Positions 46,912-56,278 of a stretch of DNA of 64,000 bases are shown in pieces. Every line of letters begins with the position of its first letter. Within the stretch, counting starts at the first letter, position 1. Made by a program: the position numbers and the translations under genes. The stretch comes from Levilactobacillus enshiensis. Its GTDB lineage: Bacteria > Bacillota > Bacilli > Lactobacillales > Lactobacillaceae. The notes below the pieces were generated by a model that was not told the origin of the DNA, searched no databases, and saw nothing but the letters and a program-made list of their open reading frames with translations. The stretch spans positions 146,959 through 210,958 of the forward strand of contig NZ_SULH01000006.1 in NCBI RefSeq assembly GCF_007115095.1, written 5' to 3'.

Positions 46912-48109
46912 GGATATACCCCACCATTCCATAGGCCGCCACAGCGAGCCACATTTGACTGTAGACGACGTACATAAAAATTATAATCATCAAATTACTC
47001 AACGTCATTTCACCCTTTTCGGTCGTGATGGTCACAAAAGTACTGATCACGAACAACACGATGGCAAAAAGCCACAGGGTGTTATTGAACCCGCGCAGGT
47101 TCGAATGTGCGATTCCCGCGACCGACAGGACAAAAACCGAATCGGATAACAACAACGATGTCATCAGCAGAAAATAGATCGACAAGAAGTACAACAGGTC
47201 AAACCGAATCGGTCGGCCGGTCTTGCGAAAGACCAACGGCAAGTTCTTCAAAATGACGTAGATGTTGCCCTTGACCCAGCGTGTCCGCTGGTGAAACCAC
47301 ACATCCAACGTTTGTGGTTCCTGTTCCCAGGTGACTGCACGCGGTTGAAAATTGATCCGATAGCCTAGTCGATAAATCCGAAAACTAATTTCCGTATCCT
47401 CGGCTAAGGCTTTCGTATCCCAACCACCGATCTTTTCCAATAACGATCGCCGAATCACGTAATTCGTTCCGGGAATCGTGCAAAGCTTGAACAAGCGTAG
47501 CCGACCGGCCTGTGCCATCCACTGAAACGACAGCGTTTCAACATTGATAAATCGCGTCAATAGGGACGCATTCTTATTTCGCGTCCGAAACTTACCGATG
47601 ACCGCACCGTAGCCGTCATCCTGTAAGAGTTCAGCTACTAACAGGCGCAGGGCCGGACGTTCCGGTGTGTTATCGGCGTCGTAAACGGAAATGATACTGC
47701 CCTTTGCCTGCTTCAGCGCGATGTTGAGGGCGTTTGATTTGCCCTTCCCGCCAGTCTGCTTATCCGTATTAATAACTTCCAGGTTTCGTTCTGGATAAGT
47801 CTTCTGAATGCCCTGTAAGAGCTCGGCCGAGTTATCGCTGGAATTGTCGTTGATCACGATAATCTCGTAGCGATCGTGAGGGTAATCAAAGTTCAGTAAT
47901 GAAAGTACCGTCTTGACGATCACGATTCCCTCATTGTGCGCCGGTACCATGATGGTCACGAACGGCACATCCTTGGGTAACTGGGGGTCTGGTGTCCGCA
48001 CAATCTTTAGATACTGCAAATACCCGGCCATGGTCAAGATAAGATTAACGACCAAGATTCCCCAGATAGCGACAATGGCGACAAACACAAAGTAGTCCAA
48101 CACACTCAT
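46856..48109 (-). CDS. Processive family 2 glycosyltransferase (exopolysaccharide synthase)
   Basis: A 417-residue membrane glycosyltransferase. N-terminal helix (about 8-30), GT2 catalytic domain with VPAHNEG (55-61), DAD (144-146), AEDTE with the catalytic base at 238, and QRTRW (274-278), then three or four C-terminal membrane segments. The D,D,D,QxxRW set marks a processive synthase like PgaC, BcsA or Listeria PssC-type enzymes. No PilZ domain is present, so any c-di-GMP control must come from the partner GGDEF-like protein. Product sugar unknown. Confidence 0.88.
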   Translation of the reverse strand: MSVLDYFVFVAIVAIWGILVVNLILTMAGYLQYLKIVRTPDPQLPKDVPFVTIMVPAHNEGIVIVKTVLSLLNFDYPHDRYEIIVINDNSSDNSAELLQGIQKTYPERNLEVINTDKQTGGKGKSNALNIALKQAKGSIISVYDADNTPERPALRLLVAELLQDDGYGAVIGKFRTRNKNASLLTRFINVETLSFQWMAQAGRLRLFKLCTIPGTNYVIRRSLLEKIGGWDTKALAEDTEISFRIYRLGYRINFQPRAVTWEQEPQTLDVWFHQRTRWVKGNIYVILKNLPLVFRKTGRPIRFDLLYFLSIYFLLMTSLLLSDSVFVLSVAGIAHSNLRGFNNTLWLFAIVLFVISTFVTITTEKGEMTLSNLMIIIFMYVVYSQMWLAVAAYGMVGYIREQVFHQQAKWYKTKRYQ

Positions 48110-48157
48110 GACAAGCCTAACCTCCTTCGTTGATACACTAATGCTCAGTACCGTCAG

Positions 48158-49711
48158 CTACTTTCGCATAAACATCCGGCGGTAGATTCGACGACCCAAG
48201 AAGAGGAATATCCCCAACACAATCGTGGTGATGACAAAGAATGCCATCAGAATCCACCCCTGAACTTTAAAATAACCACTCAGCGCAACAAAATTCTTAC
48301 GTTCAAAATGATAATTGGGGACGCCAGTCGCTCGGGTCCGTATTTTGACTGGACTGCCATTCAGATAATAAATGCCTTTGTGGTAGCCAAACGTCGCGGA
48401 AGCACTCAGCAAACGGGTCCGCATTTGCTTTTGTGGAGCGTACCACGTGATATGTGTGTGCCGTAATTGCTGCAGCAGGGCTGTCTCTTGCTTCGCAGAT
48501 GTTGGTAACTGAACTGTGACGGCCATTGGCAGTGCGGGAGTAACCTGCTGAATCTGCCCGTTACGCACTGTTTGTAAAGACTGCCACGTCACCCCATACC
48601 AGGTCGTTCTATGGGTTGCACCCAAATTATCCCGTTGTACAAACGCTGTCGTCGTTGGGTTGGGCAGGAGCAAGACGTCACTTGCTCGCTGTAAACCATA
48701 GCGTTGTAAGGTCCGATCCTGATTCCAGTAGGCTGGCGCGCTGATTCCCACCGGAATAACCTGTCGCTGTCCTAATTGATTCAACTCAGCCACCATCACT
48801 TGTTCAAGCGTGTTTCTGCTCTGCGCGTTTGCCGCACCCACGACTGGTGCCTGTAGAAAAATGACCCCGTGATGCCGTTCTACATACCGCAGCGTCGCAG
48901 TGAAGCGCGTAAACGCTCGCATTGATGTGTTATTGGCCACGGTTGTCGTACTCAGTGCAAATGGGATTCCATCGGCAGCCAAGTGCTGTGCCAACCGCCG
49001 AACACGTTTGAGGTCACTGTAAGGTGTCACCCCGGTAATCGTTAATAACGGGGCTTGGGCCCGCTGCCGGCCAAACAATGTCGCCACCGTCTGCATCGCT
49101 ACCAGCAAGCTCAATCCTTGTGGCTCCAAATATGGCAGGTAACCCTGAGTCCCCACTACAGTGCCATACGGATGGTCCGCCAGGCTTGTCCGTTGCGTGG
49201 TCAACGTTCCAAAATTTCGCGCCCCTTTTCTCGTCTTCAGTAGCGTGACATCTTCACTGAACGGTAAGAGCTGCCAATTACGTTGGTGTTTCAACAGAAA
49301 TTGCTGATGCCGAACCGTTACACGTTTTGCCCGCAAGCGACCAGTCTCAGCCGCATCAAGTCCTGGCCCAATGTGGAGTTGTTGGCCGGTAAAAGTATCG
49401 CGGTCGCGAATGAAGGCTGGATTCTTTAAATGACCGGCCGACCAATTGTTCAAGGTCACAACGCCTTGATACCGTCGCGTTGTTAATTGCCCTGCCCGAT
49501 AAGTCGTCAACTGCTCCGTTTGCGTTTTGACACCAGCGCTTGCAAGTAATCGCTGCACAGCAACCAACTTTTTTTGTCCCTGTTGTTTGGGATTCAATGC
49601 ATCATACACGATAAGTACCCGCCGTGATGCAGCCTGTGCGGGTTTCGCTAGCCCCCACAACCCACAAGTTAGCGCCAAGATAACCAGTAAACCTTGCCAC
49701 CATTTTCGCAT
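48158..49711 (-). CDS. Exported DUF2334-like protein of the exopolysaccharide cluster
   Basis: A 517-residue protein with a signal peptide (about 8-28, KPAQAAS) and a C-terminal membrane helix (about 487-508) followed by basic residues, so it is anchored at the outer face. Residues 225-270 (ITGVTPYSDLKRVRRLAQHL then GIPFALSTT) resemble DUF2334, a branch of the polysaccharide deacetylase superfamily. Metal ligands are not obvious, so activity is uncertain. Four bases separate it from the upstream membrane protein gene. Confidence 0.6.
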   Translation of the reverse strand: MRKWWQGLLVILALTCGLWGLAKPAQAASRRVLIVYDALNPKQQGQKKLVAVQRLLASAGVKTQTEQLTTYRAGQLTTRRYQGVVTLNNWSAGHLKNPAFIRDRDTFTGQQLHIGPGLDAAETGRLRAKRVTVRHQQFLLKHQRNWQLLPFSEDVTLLKTRKGARNFGTLTTQRTSLADHPYGTVVGTQGYLPYLEPQGLSLLVAMQTVATLFGRQRAQAPLLTITGVTPYSDLKRVRRLAQHLAADGIPFALSTTTVANNTSMRAFTRFTATLRYVERHHGVIFLQAPVVGAANAQSRNTLEQVMVAELNQLGQRQVIPVGISAPAYWNQDRTLQRYGLQRASDVLLLPNPTTTAFVQRDNLGATHRTTWYGVTWQSLQTVRNGQIQQVTPALPMAVTVQLPTSAKQETALLQQLRHTHITWYAPQKQMRTRLLSASATFGYHKGIYYLNGSPVKIRTRATGVPNYHFERKNFVALSGYFKVQGWILMAFFVITTIVLGIFLFLGRRIYRRMFMRK

Positions 49712-49714
49712 GAC

Positions 49715-51199
49715 CTACACCTCCGTTTCCGCATCATCTGCATGCCAGAGACGGTGATTCAGCATATCTGCTAGAAAGATAAGCAGGACCATGTCAATAC
49801 TCAAGGGCACCATCAGCAGCCGCTGGGCCAGCGCCGTTGTCCCACCCCCAATAATTGCCATAATAGGTACGCTGATAAAAATTAGAAGTAGCCCACACAC
49901 TAAGAAGAAGCGCACGACACTGGCGACTCGCTGAGCTCGTAAGTCGTTGTAGACACCTACAGCAAAGATCATGAGCAGGGCCACGACTAGAAGTACATTG
50001 AAGGCAAAACGCTCGGGAAAGAAGCTACCTGCAGCCGCACTAAAACTGGTAAAGAGTGTCACCTGGGCCCCGGGAGCCTTACCCGCTCCTTTTTGATAAT
50101 CTCCCACTGACTTGTTCTGCGTCATCATCATGTCACTCGCAGCTAGGTCCAGGAGCGTCAAGAACTGGCGCGGATGCTGAAGATAGTAACGGCTGACCCA
50201 CACGCCCGTGTAGCGTTGAATCAGGTGCCGCTGTACAGAACGACTGCTTGGTCGTTGGGCAGTGAAGGCGGTTGGGTAATAGTCTTCGTCCTTCATTAGC
50301 CCATATTGCGGACTGATTCCGCTATGCTCAAGTGACTGACTCGCATCGGTGTCCTGCGTTAATACCCCATGCGTAAAGGACTGATAACGGTTCATGGCCC
50401 GTTGTTCACTAGAAAGTGAGGTATAACTCAAACCACCTAGAATCAGCAGCATCAGGAGTCCTGCCAATAACCACAGCCACCGTGAACCGCGAGTCACCAC
50501 AAAGAAGAAACCGCCACTAGCAATCACAAAGCACAGGACTAACAGCCCATTCTGTGGTGTTGCCGTCACGAGCAGAGCCACACCGCCAAAAAAGCCAATT
50601 ACTAGCCGCCAATTCATGGTTCGTAGCCGGGCCACGAGTAAGGTCGTCGCTACAACATATAGCATCCCAATCACCATTACCGGTGTTGCATAAAAAGAAT
50701 TAAAACTCAGAATAAACGCCGCATCAGCAAAGACCAAGACAACGGCCACTGCTAAAAAGTAGCTACGGATTCGACGATACGGCTGGGTCAGTGCCTTGGT
50801 CAGTAAATAGATTCTGCCAAGATATGGCCCAGTATAGGTCAGTCCTAAAAACCGCACGTCAAAAACAGTTTGGCTGTGGACCAGTTTATTCACCAGAATT
50901 GCCACTTGGATAAAGAGTGTTTGTGCAGTAAAACTCGTCCCCCGCAATTCATTAAAGTACCGCATAATGCCCAGCTGCGGATTAACATAGGTCGTCGTCT
51001 GATACCCACTCAAGCGGTAGAGACCATTGTTGGCCAAAATCTGTGGAAACGTTCCATCATCCGCTAAGCCACGTAAAGGGGGCACGAACAAGAGGAATCC
51101 CACCACTAGGCCAGCTAAAATCGTCGCCAACATTGCCGGTGACACTTGCCGCGTAAAAGCCTGCCAAGCCGTTAGCCTGAATTGTTTAAATCGTTTCAT
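49715..51199 (-). CDS. Polytopic membrane protein of the exopolysaccharide cluster
   Basis: A 494-residue protein with ten or more hydrophobic segments and a larger outside loop between about 275 and 370. It opens with a cytoplasmic basic stretch and an early helix (about 20-42). I do not recognise a family motif. The pattern of many helices with aromatic loops is common among glycan-handling GT-C or export proteins, and the operon context suggests a role in exopolysaccharide assembly or modification. Confidence 0.6.
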   Translation of the reverse strand: MKRFKQFRLTAWQAFTRQVSPAMLATILAGLVVGFLLFVPPLRGLADDGTFPQILANNGLYRLSGYQTTTYVNPQLGIMRYFNELRGTSFTAQTLFIQVAILVNKLVHSQTVFDVRFLGLTYTGPYLGRIYLLTKALTQPYRRIRSYFLAVAVVLVFADAAFILSFNSFYATPVMVIGMLYVVATTLLVARLRTMNWRLVIGFFGGVALLVTATPQNGLLVLCFVIASGGFFFVVTRGSRWLWLLAGLLMLLILGGLSYTSLSSEQRAMNRYQSFTHGVLTQDTDASQSLEHSGISPQYGLMKDEDYYPTAFTAQRPSSRSVQRHLIQRYTGVWVSRYYLQHPRQFLTLLDLAASDMMMTQNKSVGDYQKGAGKAPGAQVTLFTSFSAAAGSFFPERFAFNVLLVVALLMIFAVGVYNDLRAQRVASVVRFFLVCGLLLIFISVPIMAIIGGGTTALAQRLLMVPLSIDMVLLIFLADMLNHRLWHADDAETEV

Positions 51200-51224
51200 C
51201 TTGGCAAGTCCCTTCCTTTAACTT

Positions 51225-52361
51225 TTAATACCCCGCAGCGTTTAGCGCGGTCAGGTTACTGTACGAATAACTCTGTTTGGTTTTTGCATTTCCAATACCA
51301 CCGAAGATCGGCGACGACTGCGTCACGACCTGCCCTTGCCACACCCATCGCATGGCTTGACGGTAGTTGGCCCGGTCACCTGCCGTGGCAAAGACCATCG
51401 CGGCCAACGCATAATTCGCCGTGGACTGACCATTATCCGTAACACTTCCCGCCGTTGAATACCCGTTATACAACTTGTGGCCCTTAACTTGTTGGGCCAA
51501 CCAAGTTCGACTTGTTGCCTTGAGCTCACCGATTTCCGCCAAATGGAGCAATGTTTCTAAGGCTTCCGATGTATTCAAATTTTTCGTCGAATAGGTCAGT
51601 TGTTGCCAGCTAAAACTTGCGGCGTACAACGGGAATACGTTTCCTAAATAACCACCATGAACAACCTTTAACTGCTCCTTATAGGCCTTTTTCCCGGTCC
51701 GGCTACCCTGCTCATAATATTTAAGCGTTTTAAAATCGAAGTAAGCCAGACTGCTGGTCTTTGCCGTTTGCTTGGTCTGTGGATCATAGTAATCATATAG
51801 CCGACCATTTTTCAGTGCACCGGCTTGTAACGTTGCAAAGTGATTGGCCGCCGTCTGCTGGTAACGCTTAGTCTTAGTTAACGCATCATAGAGATTGAGT
51901 GCACGAATGATGCGCAAATCATCCAGTGTCGCGTTGACGGCAAACCGCTTCCGACTGCGAGGGTCATAGCGATAGCTAAACTGACCGTGGCTCCCAAACG
52001 TCTTGACCGTGGCTTGATAGAACGTTCGAAATTGCTGGTAATCGTGTTGCGTTGCCAAATACTCAAGCCACATGCCAGCCGATTCGCTTAACAGCTCATG
52101 ACCCGTTGCCGCGTCAGCCGTTCGCCGAGACGTATCCACATAATTTGTGTAGATGCCTTGTGAGGTCTTCAACTTGGCCGAGACAAAATTAGCAAGTTGT
52201 CGCTGGTTTTGTCGATCCGTCGCCGAATGAATGGACGTTGAACGAACAAACGTTGTTGGCGTTGTCTTAGGCGGCGTTTCCGTAACCGTCTTCGACCGAC
52301 ACCCTCCCAGTAACAGGCCAACGCTCAGAAACACTATTCCAAATTGCCATTTTAATCGCAT
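51225..52361 (-). CDS. GH8-like lipoprotein of the exopolysaccharide cluster
   Basis: A 378-residue lipoprotein: signal peptide with lipobox LLGGC (Cys21), a Thr/Pro-rich linker to about 45, then an (alpha/alpha)-barrel-like domain. LLSESAGMWLEY near 90-101 corresponds to the general acid region of GH8 enzymes (Glu93), and NATLDDLRIIRALN near 143-156 to the second acidic motif. Relatives such as BcsZ and Listeria PssZ trim the polymer. First gene of the cluster, AAGGAAAG upstream. Confidence 0.75.
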   Translation of the reverse strand: MRLKWQFGIVFLSVGLLLGGCRSKTVTETPPKTTPTTFVRSTSIHSATDRQNQRQLANFVSAKLKTSQGIYTNYVDTSRRTADAATGHELLSESAGMWLEYLATQHDYQQFRTFYQATVKTFGSHGQFSYRYDPRSRKRFAVNATLDDLRIIRALNLYDALTKTKRYQQTAANHFATLQAGALKNGRLYDYYDPQTKQTAKTSSLAYFDFKTLKYYEQGSRTGKKAYKEQLKVVHGGYLGNVFPLYAASFSWQQLTYSTKNLNTSEALETLLHLAEIGELKATSRTWLAQQVKGHKLYNGYSTAGSVTDNGQSTANYALAAMVFATAGDRANYRQAMRWVWQGQVVTQSSPIFGGIGNAKTKQSYSYSNLTALNAAGY

Positions 52362-52807
52362 GTGCTTTCCTTCCTCAGAAATCTGATGTCAATGGACCGT
52401 TGTCTGTGCCAGTCACCGCTAAGACATGCACCTTAATTAGACGAGCAAATTTTATAAACTCATTTTTAAAGTTGATTGCCTTTTTCTGAATACACCAAGT
52501 TGATTGGCTGTTAAACCGCTTCCAAAAATAATAAACTTATTCAGCTTATTTTCGATTCAATCCGAACGAAAAGTCGGCCGCCAACTTGTTGTCACAATGA
52601 TTTACTTTTGAAAAAAACATTTGAGGGTTGCTAACTTATCGTTAAATTCATTTATACTAATAATGTATAAACCATTTCACCTAGTTCCATTTTCATCTTA
52701 CCATTTTTCCAGAAAGTAATTTAGACAAACTGCAAATCTTTCGTCAATTTAGGGGATCAAATTTTGGCCTTAGCCTAAAAATAACCGTAATCTCCTGACC
52801 AACTAAA
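52362..52807 (-). promoter_or_regulatory. Upstream region of the exopolysaccharide cluster
   Basis: A long AT-rich region without genes. A perfect inverted repeat TTTATAC-TAATAAT-GTATAAA lies at 52651-52671 and could be an operator overlapping a -10. A CRE-like TTAAACCGCTTCCA lies at 52511-52524. Possible minus-strand promoters include TTTAAC/TATTCA near 52490-52515. None is strong, so the start of transcription is undecided. Confidence 0.4.
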
Positions 52808-52834
52808 AAAAGCCACCCCAAAGGATGACTTCCA
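52808..52834 (-). terminator. Terminator of the dnaX-ebfC-recR-yaaL operon
   Basis: AAGTCATCC/GGGTGGCTT nine-base stem (two G-T pairs) with a TTTG loop, followed by TTTTTTT on the minus strand, 18 bases after the yaaL stop. Confidence 0.8.
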
Positions 52835-52851
52835 AAATTATTTTTAATCAC

Positions 52852-53103
52852 TTAGTCGCGGAACACCGCAGCTGAGATATGTTGTCCTTTAACTTGACGA
52901 CGCCGCGCTTCGCGATACAAGAAGAGATACGTTTGCCGTGCCAATGCCGTGTTCGCCGTCATTTCATTGTCGGCATCCGCGATGGCCTCTTCTGTTTGTT
53001 TGGCGTGGTCCCAGCGATCTTTGGCTGCATCAATGCTCAACAGGAGCTGTTCATCATATGCCGCCTTCAATCGCGGAAGTTGCCGCTTCTTTTTCCCAAA
53101 CAT
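52852..53103 (-). CDS. yaaL: YaaL/DUF2508 family protein
   Basis: An 83-residue helical protein from the ATG at 53103 (AAGGGGGA upstream; the longer frame has no site). MFGKKKRQLPRLKAAYDEQL and a C-terminal TYLFLYREARRRQVKG are typical of the small conserved gene after recR in Firmicutes. Function unknown. Thirteen bases after the recR stop. Confidence 0.85.
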   Translation of the reverse strand: MFGKKKRQLPRLKAAYDEQLLLSIDAAKDRWDHAKQTEEAIADADNEMTANTALARQTYLFLYREARRRQVKGQHISAAVFRD

Positions 53104-53116
53104 CCGCGATTCCCCC

Positions 53117-53716
53117 TTACATTTCGGTTCGACCTTCAACCGCCTTAAATAGCGTCATTTCATCGGCGTATTCAATGTCGCTCCCCACGGACAGGCCATG
53201 GGCTAAACGTGTCACCTTAATGCCGGCTGGTTTGATCAGTCGTGACAGATACATCGCCGTGGCTTCACCCTCTGGTGTGGCGTTAGTAGCGATGATAACT
53301 TCCTTAATGGCCGGATTCTTCTGGAGTCGGTTGATCAGGCTGGCAATGTTTAGATCTTCTGGCCCCTTGCCTTCGATGGGTGACATGACCCCTTGTAACA
53401 CGTGGTACAAGCCATGATATTCCTTCATCTTCTCCATGACCATAATGTCCTTAGCCTGCTCAACGACCAACACGTGAGACTGATCTCGCGTCTTGTCCGT
53501 GCAGATGGAACACGGGTCACTTTCGGTAATGTTGCCACAGATCGAACAAAAATGGAGGTCTCGTTTTGCGGAGACCAGCGCTTTAGAAAACGCCGTGACG
53601 TCGTCTTCTGCCATGTCAATGGTAAAGAACGCCAGCCGGGTTGCCGACTTTTGACCAATGCCCGGCAACTTCATGTAGCTGTCGATCAATTGGGCGATGG
53701 GTTCTGGATACTGCAT
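53117..53716 (-). CDS. recR: Recombination mediator RecR
   Basis: A 199-residue DNA-binding ring protein acting with RecFO to load RecA at gaps. Helix-hairpin-helix [15 protein letters not shown] (about 16-30), a C4 zinc finger [16 protein letters not shown] (about 57-72) and a Toprim domain ([15 protein letters not shown] near 80). 23 bases after ebfC. Confidence 0.96.
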   Translation of the reverse strand: MQYPEPIAQLIDSYMKLPGIGQKSATRLAFFTIDMAEDDVTAFSKALVSAKRDLHFCSICGNITESDPCSICTDKTRDQSHVLVVEQAKDIMVMEKMKEYHGLYHVLQGVMSPIEGKGPEDLNIASLINRLQKNPAIKEVIIATNATPEGEATAMYLSRLIKPAGIKVTRLAHGLSVGSDIEYADEMTLFKAVEGRTEM

Positions 53717-53739
53717 AGGTCACAACGTCCTTTCTAAAC

Positions 53740-54057
53740 TTACATCCCCGGAATGTTCATTCCTTGCGTGTACTTGCCTAACGTTTGTTGGGTAGTTGAT
53801 TCGATTTGACCCAGGGCGTCGTTCACGGCAGCCAAGACCAGGTCGGCCAACATGTCAGGATCATCGGGATCAATGGCCTCTGGCTTAATTGTCAGATCAG
53901 TCATCTTCCGGTCACCCGTAAAGGTTGCCTGAACCATGCTATCTGGTGACGTCCCCGTAAAGCTTTGGGCGTTCAGATTGTTTTGGTCCTCTTCCATCTT
54001 CTTTTGCATTTGCCGCATTTGTTTCATCATGTTCCCCATATTTCCCATGTTCCGCAT
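53740..54057 (-). CDS. ebfC: Nucleoid-associated protein YbaB/EbfC
   Basis: A 105-residue dimeric DNA-binding protein; the ATG at 54057 is chosen because AAAGGATGA lies eight bases upstream and covers the earlier ATG. Met/Gln-rich helix [20 protein letters not shown], then the central sheet with [15 protein letters not shown]. Located between dnaX and recR as usual. Confidence 0.94.
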   Translation of the reverse strand: MRNMGNMGNMMKQMRQMQKKMEEDQNNLNAQSFTGTSPDSMVQATFTGDRKMTDLTIKPEAIDPDDPDMLADLVLAAVNDALGQIESTTQQTLGKYTQGMNIPGM

Positions 54058-54077
54058 CGTAATCATCCTTTCAAATT

Positions 54078-55838
54078 TTAATCTGCTTTTACGTTAACAA
54101 TAGCCTTACCAAAGAGTTCTTCGGCCTTGGTGACCACCGGATTGGCTGCTGGCTTTTCCGGCTCAGCTGGCGTATCCGCATTGGCTTGAAGCTCTGCTTT
54201 GTGCGCCGTCAAATAGGTCTTCCGGATACCAGGCCAATCTTCCTTAGGTACGAAGACCACCGGCAAAGCCGTCCCAATCATCCGATCCAGCCCGTTTTCC
54301 AAGGCATCGGTCAACTCATGATCGGTCGTGGCCCGTTGATACAGGAAGGAGTAGTCAAAGGCAACGATGACCCCAGAATTGGCCGCTGCGACTGGTTGTG
54401 AGACCTTCATGACCGCCCGTTGGGTAATCGACAGGCTATTCAATAGATCCGGCCAGACTTCCTGTAACTGATTGAGCTTTTCTCGCGTGGCCGAACCCAA
54501 GACTGGATAGATTTTCGCCAAATTGACTTCCTTGGCCGGTGCTGACTTGGTCACTCGTGGTTTCGCAGGCGCCGCCGCAGCCTTAACGGGACTTGGTGCC
54601 TGTTCCAAATGCTTCACAGCTGAGCGTAACTGATCAATCTCGTGTTGCAGTTCCGTCACTTCACTGGTGCCGACTGCTGGCTGTGGTGCACGCGGTGCCT
54701 CGGCATTCGGCGCCACCGAAGCGGTCGTTTCAGCCGGTGTTGCACCATTTTGATGGCCAATCTCAGCCAATTTGATGGTCAAGATTTCCAAGTAGATATC
54801 CGGATGGGTCGTGAACCGCATCTGTTGTTGAATGGCATTTAGCTCGTTGATCATGGCGTACATGGTCTGCGCGGGCGTCTTCTTCGCCAAAGCTTGGAAG
54901 TCGTCACTCACGCTTCCCATCTCGGCCTCTTCCACCAACTGTGGTGCCTGTTGATAGAGCAACAGGTCTCTGGCATAGCTGATGACGTCTTCGGTAAACC
55001 GTTCGGCGTCCTTACCAGCTTCCAAGACCGATTGTAAGGTTGCCAATGCCGCCTTGGTATCACCATTGAGGACCTGTTGGACATAGGTTGCCAGCAGTTC
55101 GTGAGTCACGCTCCCGGTAACTAGCAACGCGTTGTCCAGCGTAATCTCATTGTCACCGAAAGACAGGGCTTGATCCAGGATACTCAAGGCATCTCGCATA
55201 CCACCCTCGGCTGCCTTAGCAATGACCTTAACCGCCTGTTCGTCGTAAGTCACTTTTTTCTGATCCAAAATGTAGATCATGCGTTGATAACTGTCGTTGG
55301 CTGCGATTCGTTTGAAATCAAACCGTTGGGTCCGCGAAATAATCGTCGCCGGAATCTTATGTGGTTCCGTCGTTGCTAAGATAAAAATCACATTAGCCGG
55401 TGGTTCTTCAAGGGTCTTCAATAAGGCGTTAAATGCCCCGGTCGAGAGCATGTGGACTTCATCGATAATGTACACCTTGTAGTCGGCTACGGTTGGAGCA
55501 TATTTTACCTTGTCCCGAATATCCCGAATTTCCTCGACCCCGTTGTTGGAAGCCGCATCAATTTCAATGACATCGTTTAACGTCCCGTCCGTAATAGCCT
55601 TACAGGTGTCACACTCATTGCAGGGCTCGCCGTCCTGCTGGTGATGACAGTTGATGGCCTTCGCAAAAATCTTGGCTGCCGACGTCTTCCCGGTTCCCCG
55701 GGGGCCAGCAAACAAGTAGGCATGACTAATTTGATTGGTCGTAATGGCGTTTTTTAACGTCCGGGTAATGACCTCTTGCCCGATCATATCGTCAAAACGC
55801 TGGGGCCGCCAGACCCGGTAAAGTGCTTGATAAGCCAT
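54078..55838 (-). CDS. dnaX: DNA polymerase III subunits gamma/tau
   Basis: A 586-residue clamp-loader ATPase from the ATG at 55838 ([23 protein letters not shown] upstream). Walker [10 protein letters not shown] near 45-53, zinc cysteines [16 protein letters not shown] near 63-78, Walker B DEVH, and sensor ATTEPHKIP. The region from about 370 on is low-complexity Ala/Pro-rich then a tau-specific C-terminal domain binding DnaB and the polymerase. No frameshift signal for a short gamma was evident. Confidence 0.96.
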   Translation of the reverse strand: MAYQALYRVWRPQRFDDMIGQEVITRTLKNAITTNQISHAYLFAGPRGTGKTSAAKIFAKAINCHHQQDGEPCNECDTCKAITDGTLNDVIEIDAASNNGVEEIRDIRDKVKYAPTVADYKVYIIDEVHMLSTGAFNALLKTLEEPPANVIFILATTEPHKIPATIISRTQRFDFKRIAANDSYQRMIYILDQKKVTYDEQAVKVIAKAAEGGMRDALSILDQALSFGDNEITLDNALLVTGSVTHELLATYVQQVLNGDTKAALATLQSVLEAGKDAERFTEDVISYARDLLLYQQAPQLVEEAEMGSVSDDFQALAKKTPAQTMYAMINELNAIQQQMRFTTHPDIYLEILTIKLAEIGHQNGATPAETTASVAPNAEAPRAPQPAVGTSEVTELQHEIDQLRSAVKHLEQAPSPVKAAAAPAKPRVTKSAPAKEVNLAKIYPVLGSATREKLNQLQEVWPDLLNSLSITQRAVMKVSQPVAAANSGVIVAFDYSFLYQRATTDHELTDALENGLDRMIGTALPVVFVPKEDWPGIRKTYLTAHKAELQANADTPAEPEKPAANPVVTKAEELFGKAIVNVKAD

Positions 55839-55947
55839 GCAATCTGTTCCTTTCTTCAATGGTTAAACCTGAATTTTATCTTTCAACCTTAGTTTACAAG
55901 AAAATTTCGAGACTCAATGCGCCTTTACTTCAAATTCGCTGAGTATA

Positions 55948-55977
55948 ATTATAGCCTTTTTCCCCAGCAGCTGTCAC
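55948..55977 (-). promoter_or_regulatory. dnaX promoter
   Basis: GTGACA (55972-55977) and TATAAT (55948-55953) with an 18-base spacer on the minus strand, about 105 bases upstream of the dnaX start codon. Confidence 0.65.
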
Positions 55978-56068
55978 GGATTGACGGCAAGTATTTACGG
56001 GAAATTAAGGTGCTCAACTTAACGGCTGACTCTATTTTTATAGGAGTTTAAAAAAATTTGTGGGTATG

Positions 56069-56098
56069 AAAAAACTCCCAGTCAACGACTAGGAGTTA
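56069..56098 (-). terminator. Terminator of the SRP RNA gene
   Basis: AACTCCT/GGGAGTT stem followed by TTTTTT on the minus strand, shortly after the SRP RNA. Confidence 0.8.
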
Positions 56099-56109
56099 TT
56101 AATTAGCTC

Positions 56110-56200
56110 ATAAACTTGAAGCACAAAGCGAAACGAACTTAGTGCTGCTTCCTTCCGGACCTGACACGATTCGTAGGCCCGCCCTTGCTTCAAGGCCTTA
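56110..56200 (-). ncRNA. ffs: Small signal recognition particle RNA
   Basis: The minus strand contains the near-invariant domain IV, GTGTCAGGTCCGGAAGGAAG then CAGCACTAAG (about 56138-56167), the Ffh-binding loop. CTTGAAGCA and TGCTTCAAG at 56186-56194 and 56115-56123 close the hairpin. Position upstream of dnaX and next to tadA matches Firmicutes. Ends are estimated from the closing stem. Confidence 0.93.
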
Positions 56201-56212
56201 ACGGCAAATACT

Positions 56213-56241
56213 AGTGTATCATGATTCCCCAACTCTGTCTA
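56213..56241 (-). promoter_or_regulatory. SRP RNA promoter
   Basis: TAGACA (56236-56241) and TACACT (56213-56218) with a 17-base spacer on the minus strand, ending about ten bases before the RNA. Confidence 0.7.
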
Positions 56242-56278
56242 CTCACTTATCAACTAGCAGTCATATTGGCGATCACCT

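Noticed and set aside
55866..55882. Match of ACCTGAATTTTATCTT with 63872-63887
   Set aside because: Only 16 bases with no similarity around it at the dnaX end; a match this long is expected by chance about as often as not in 64 kb.
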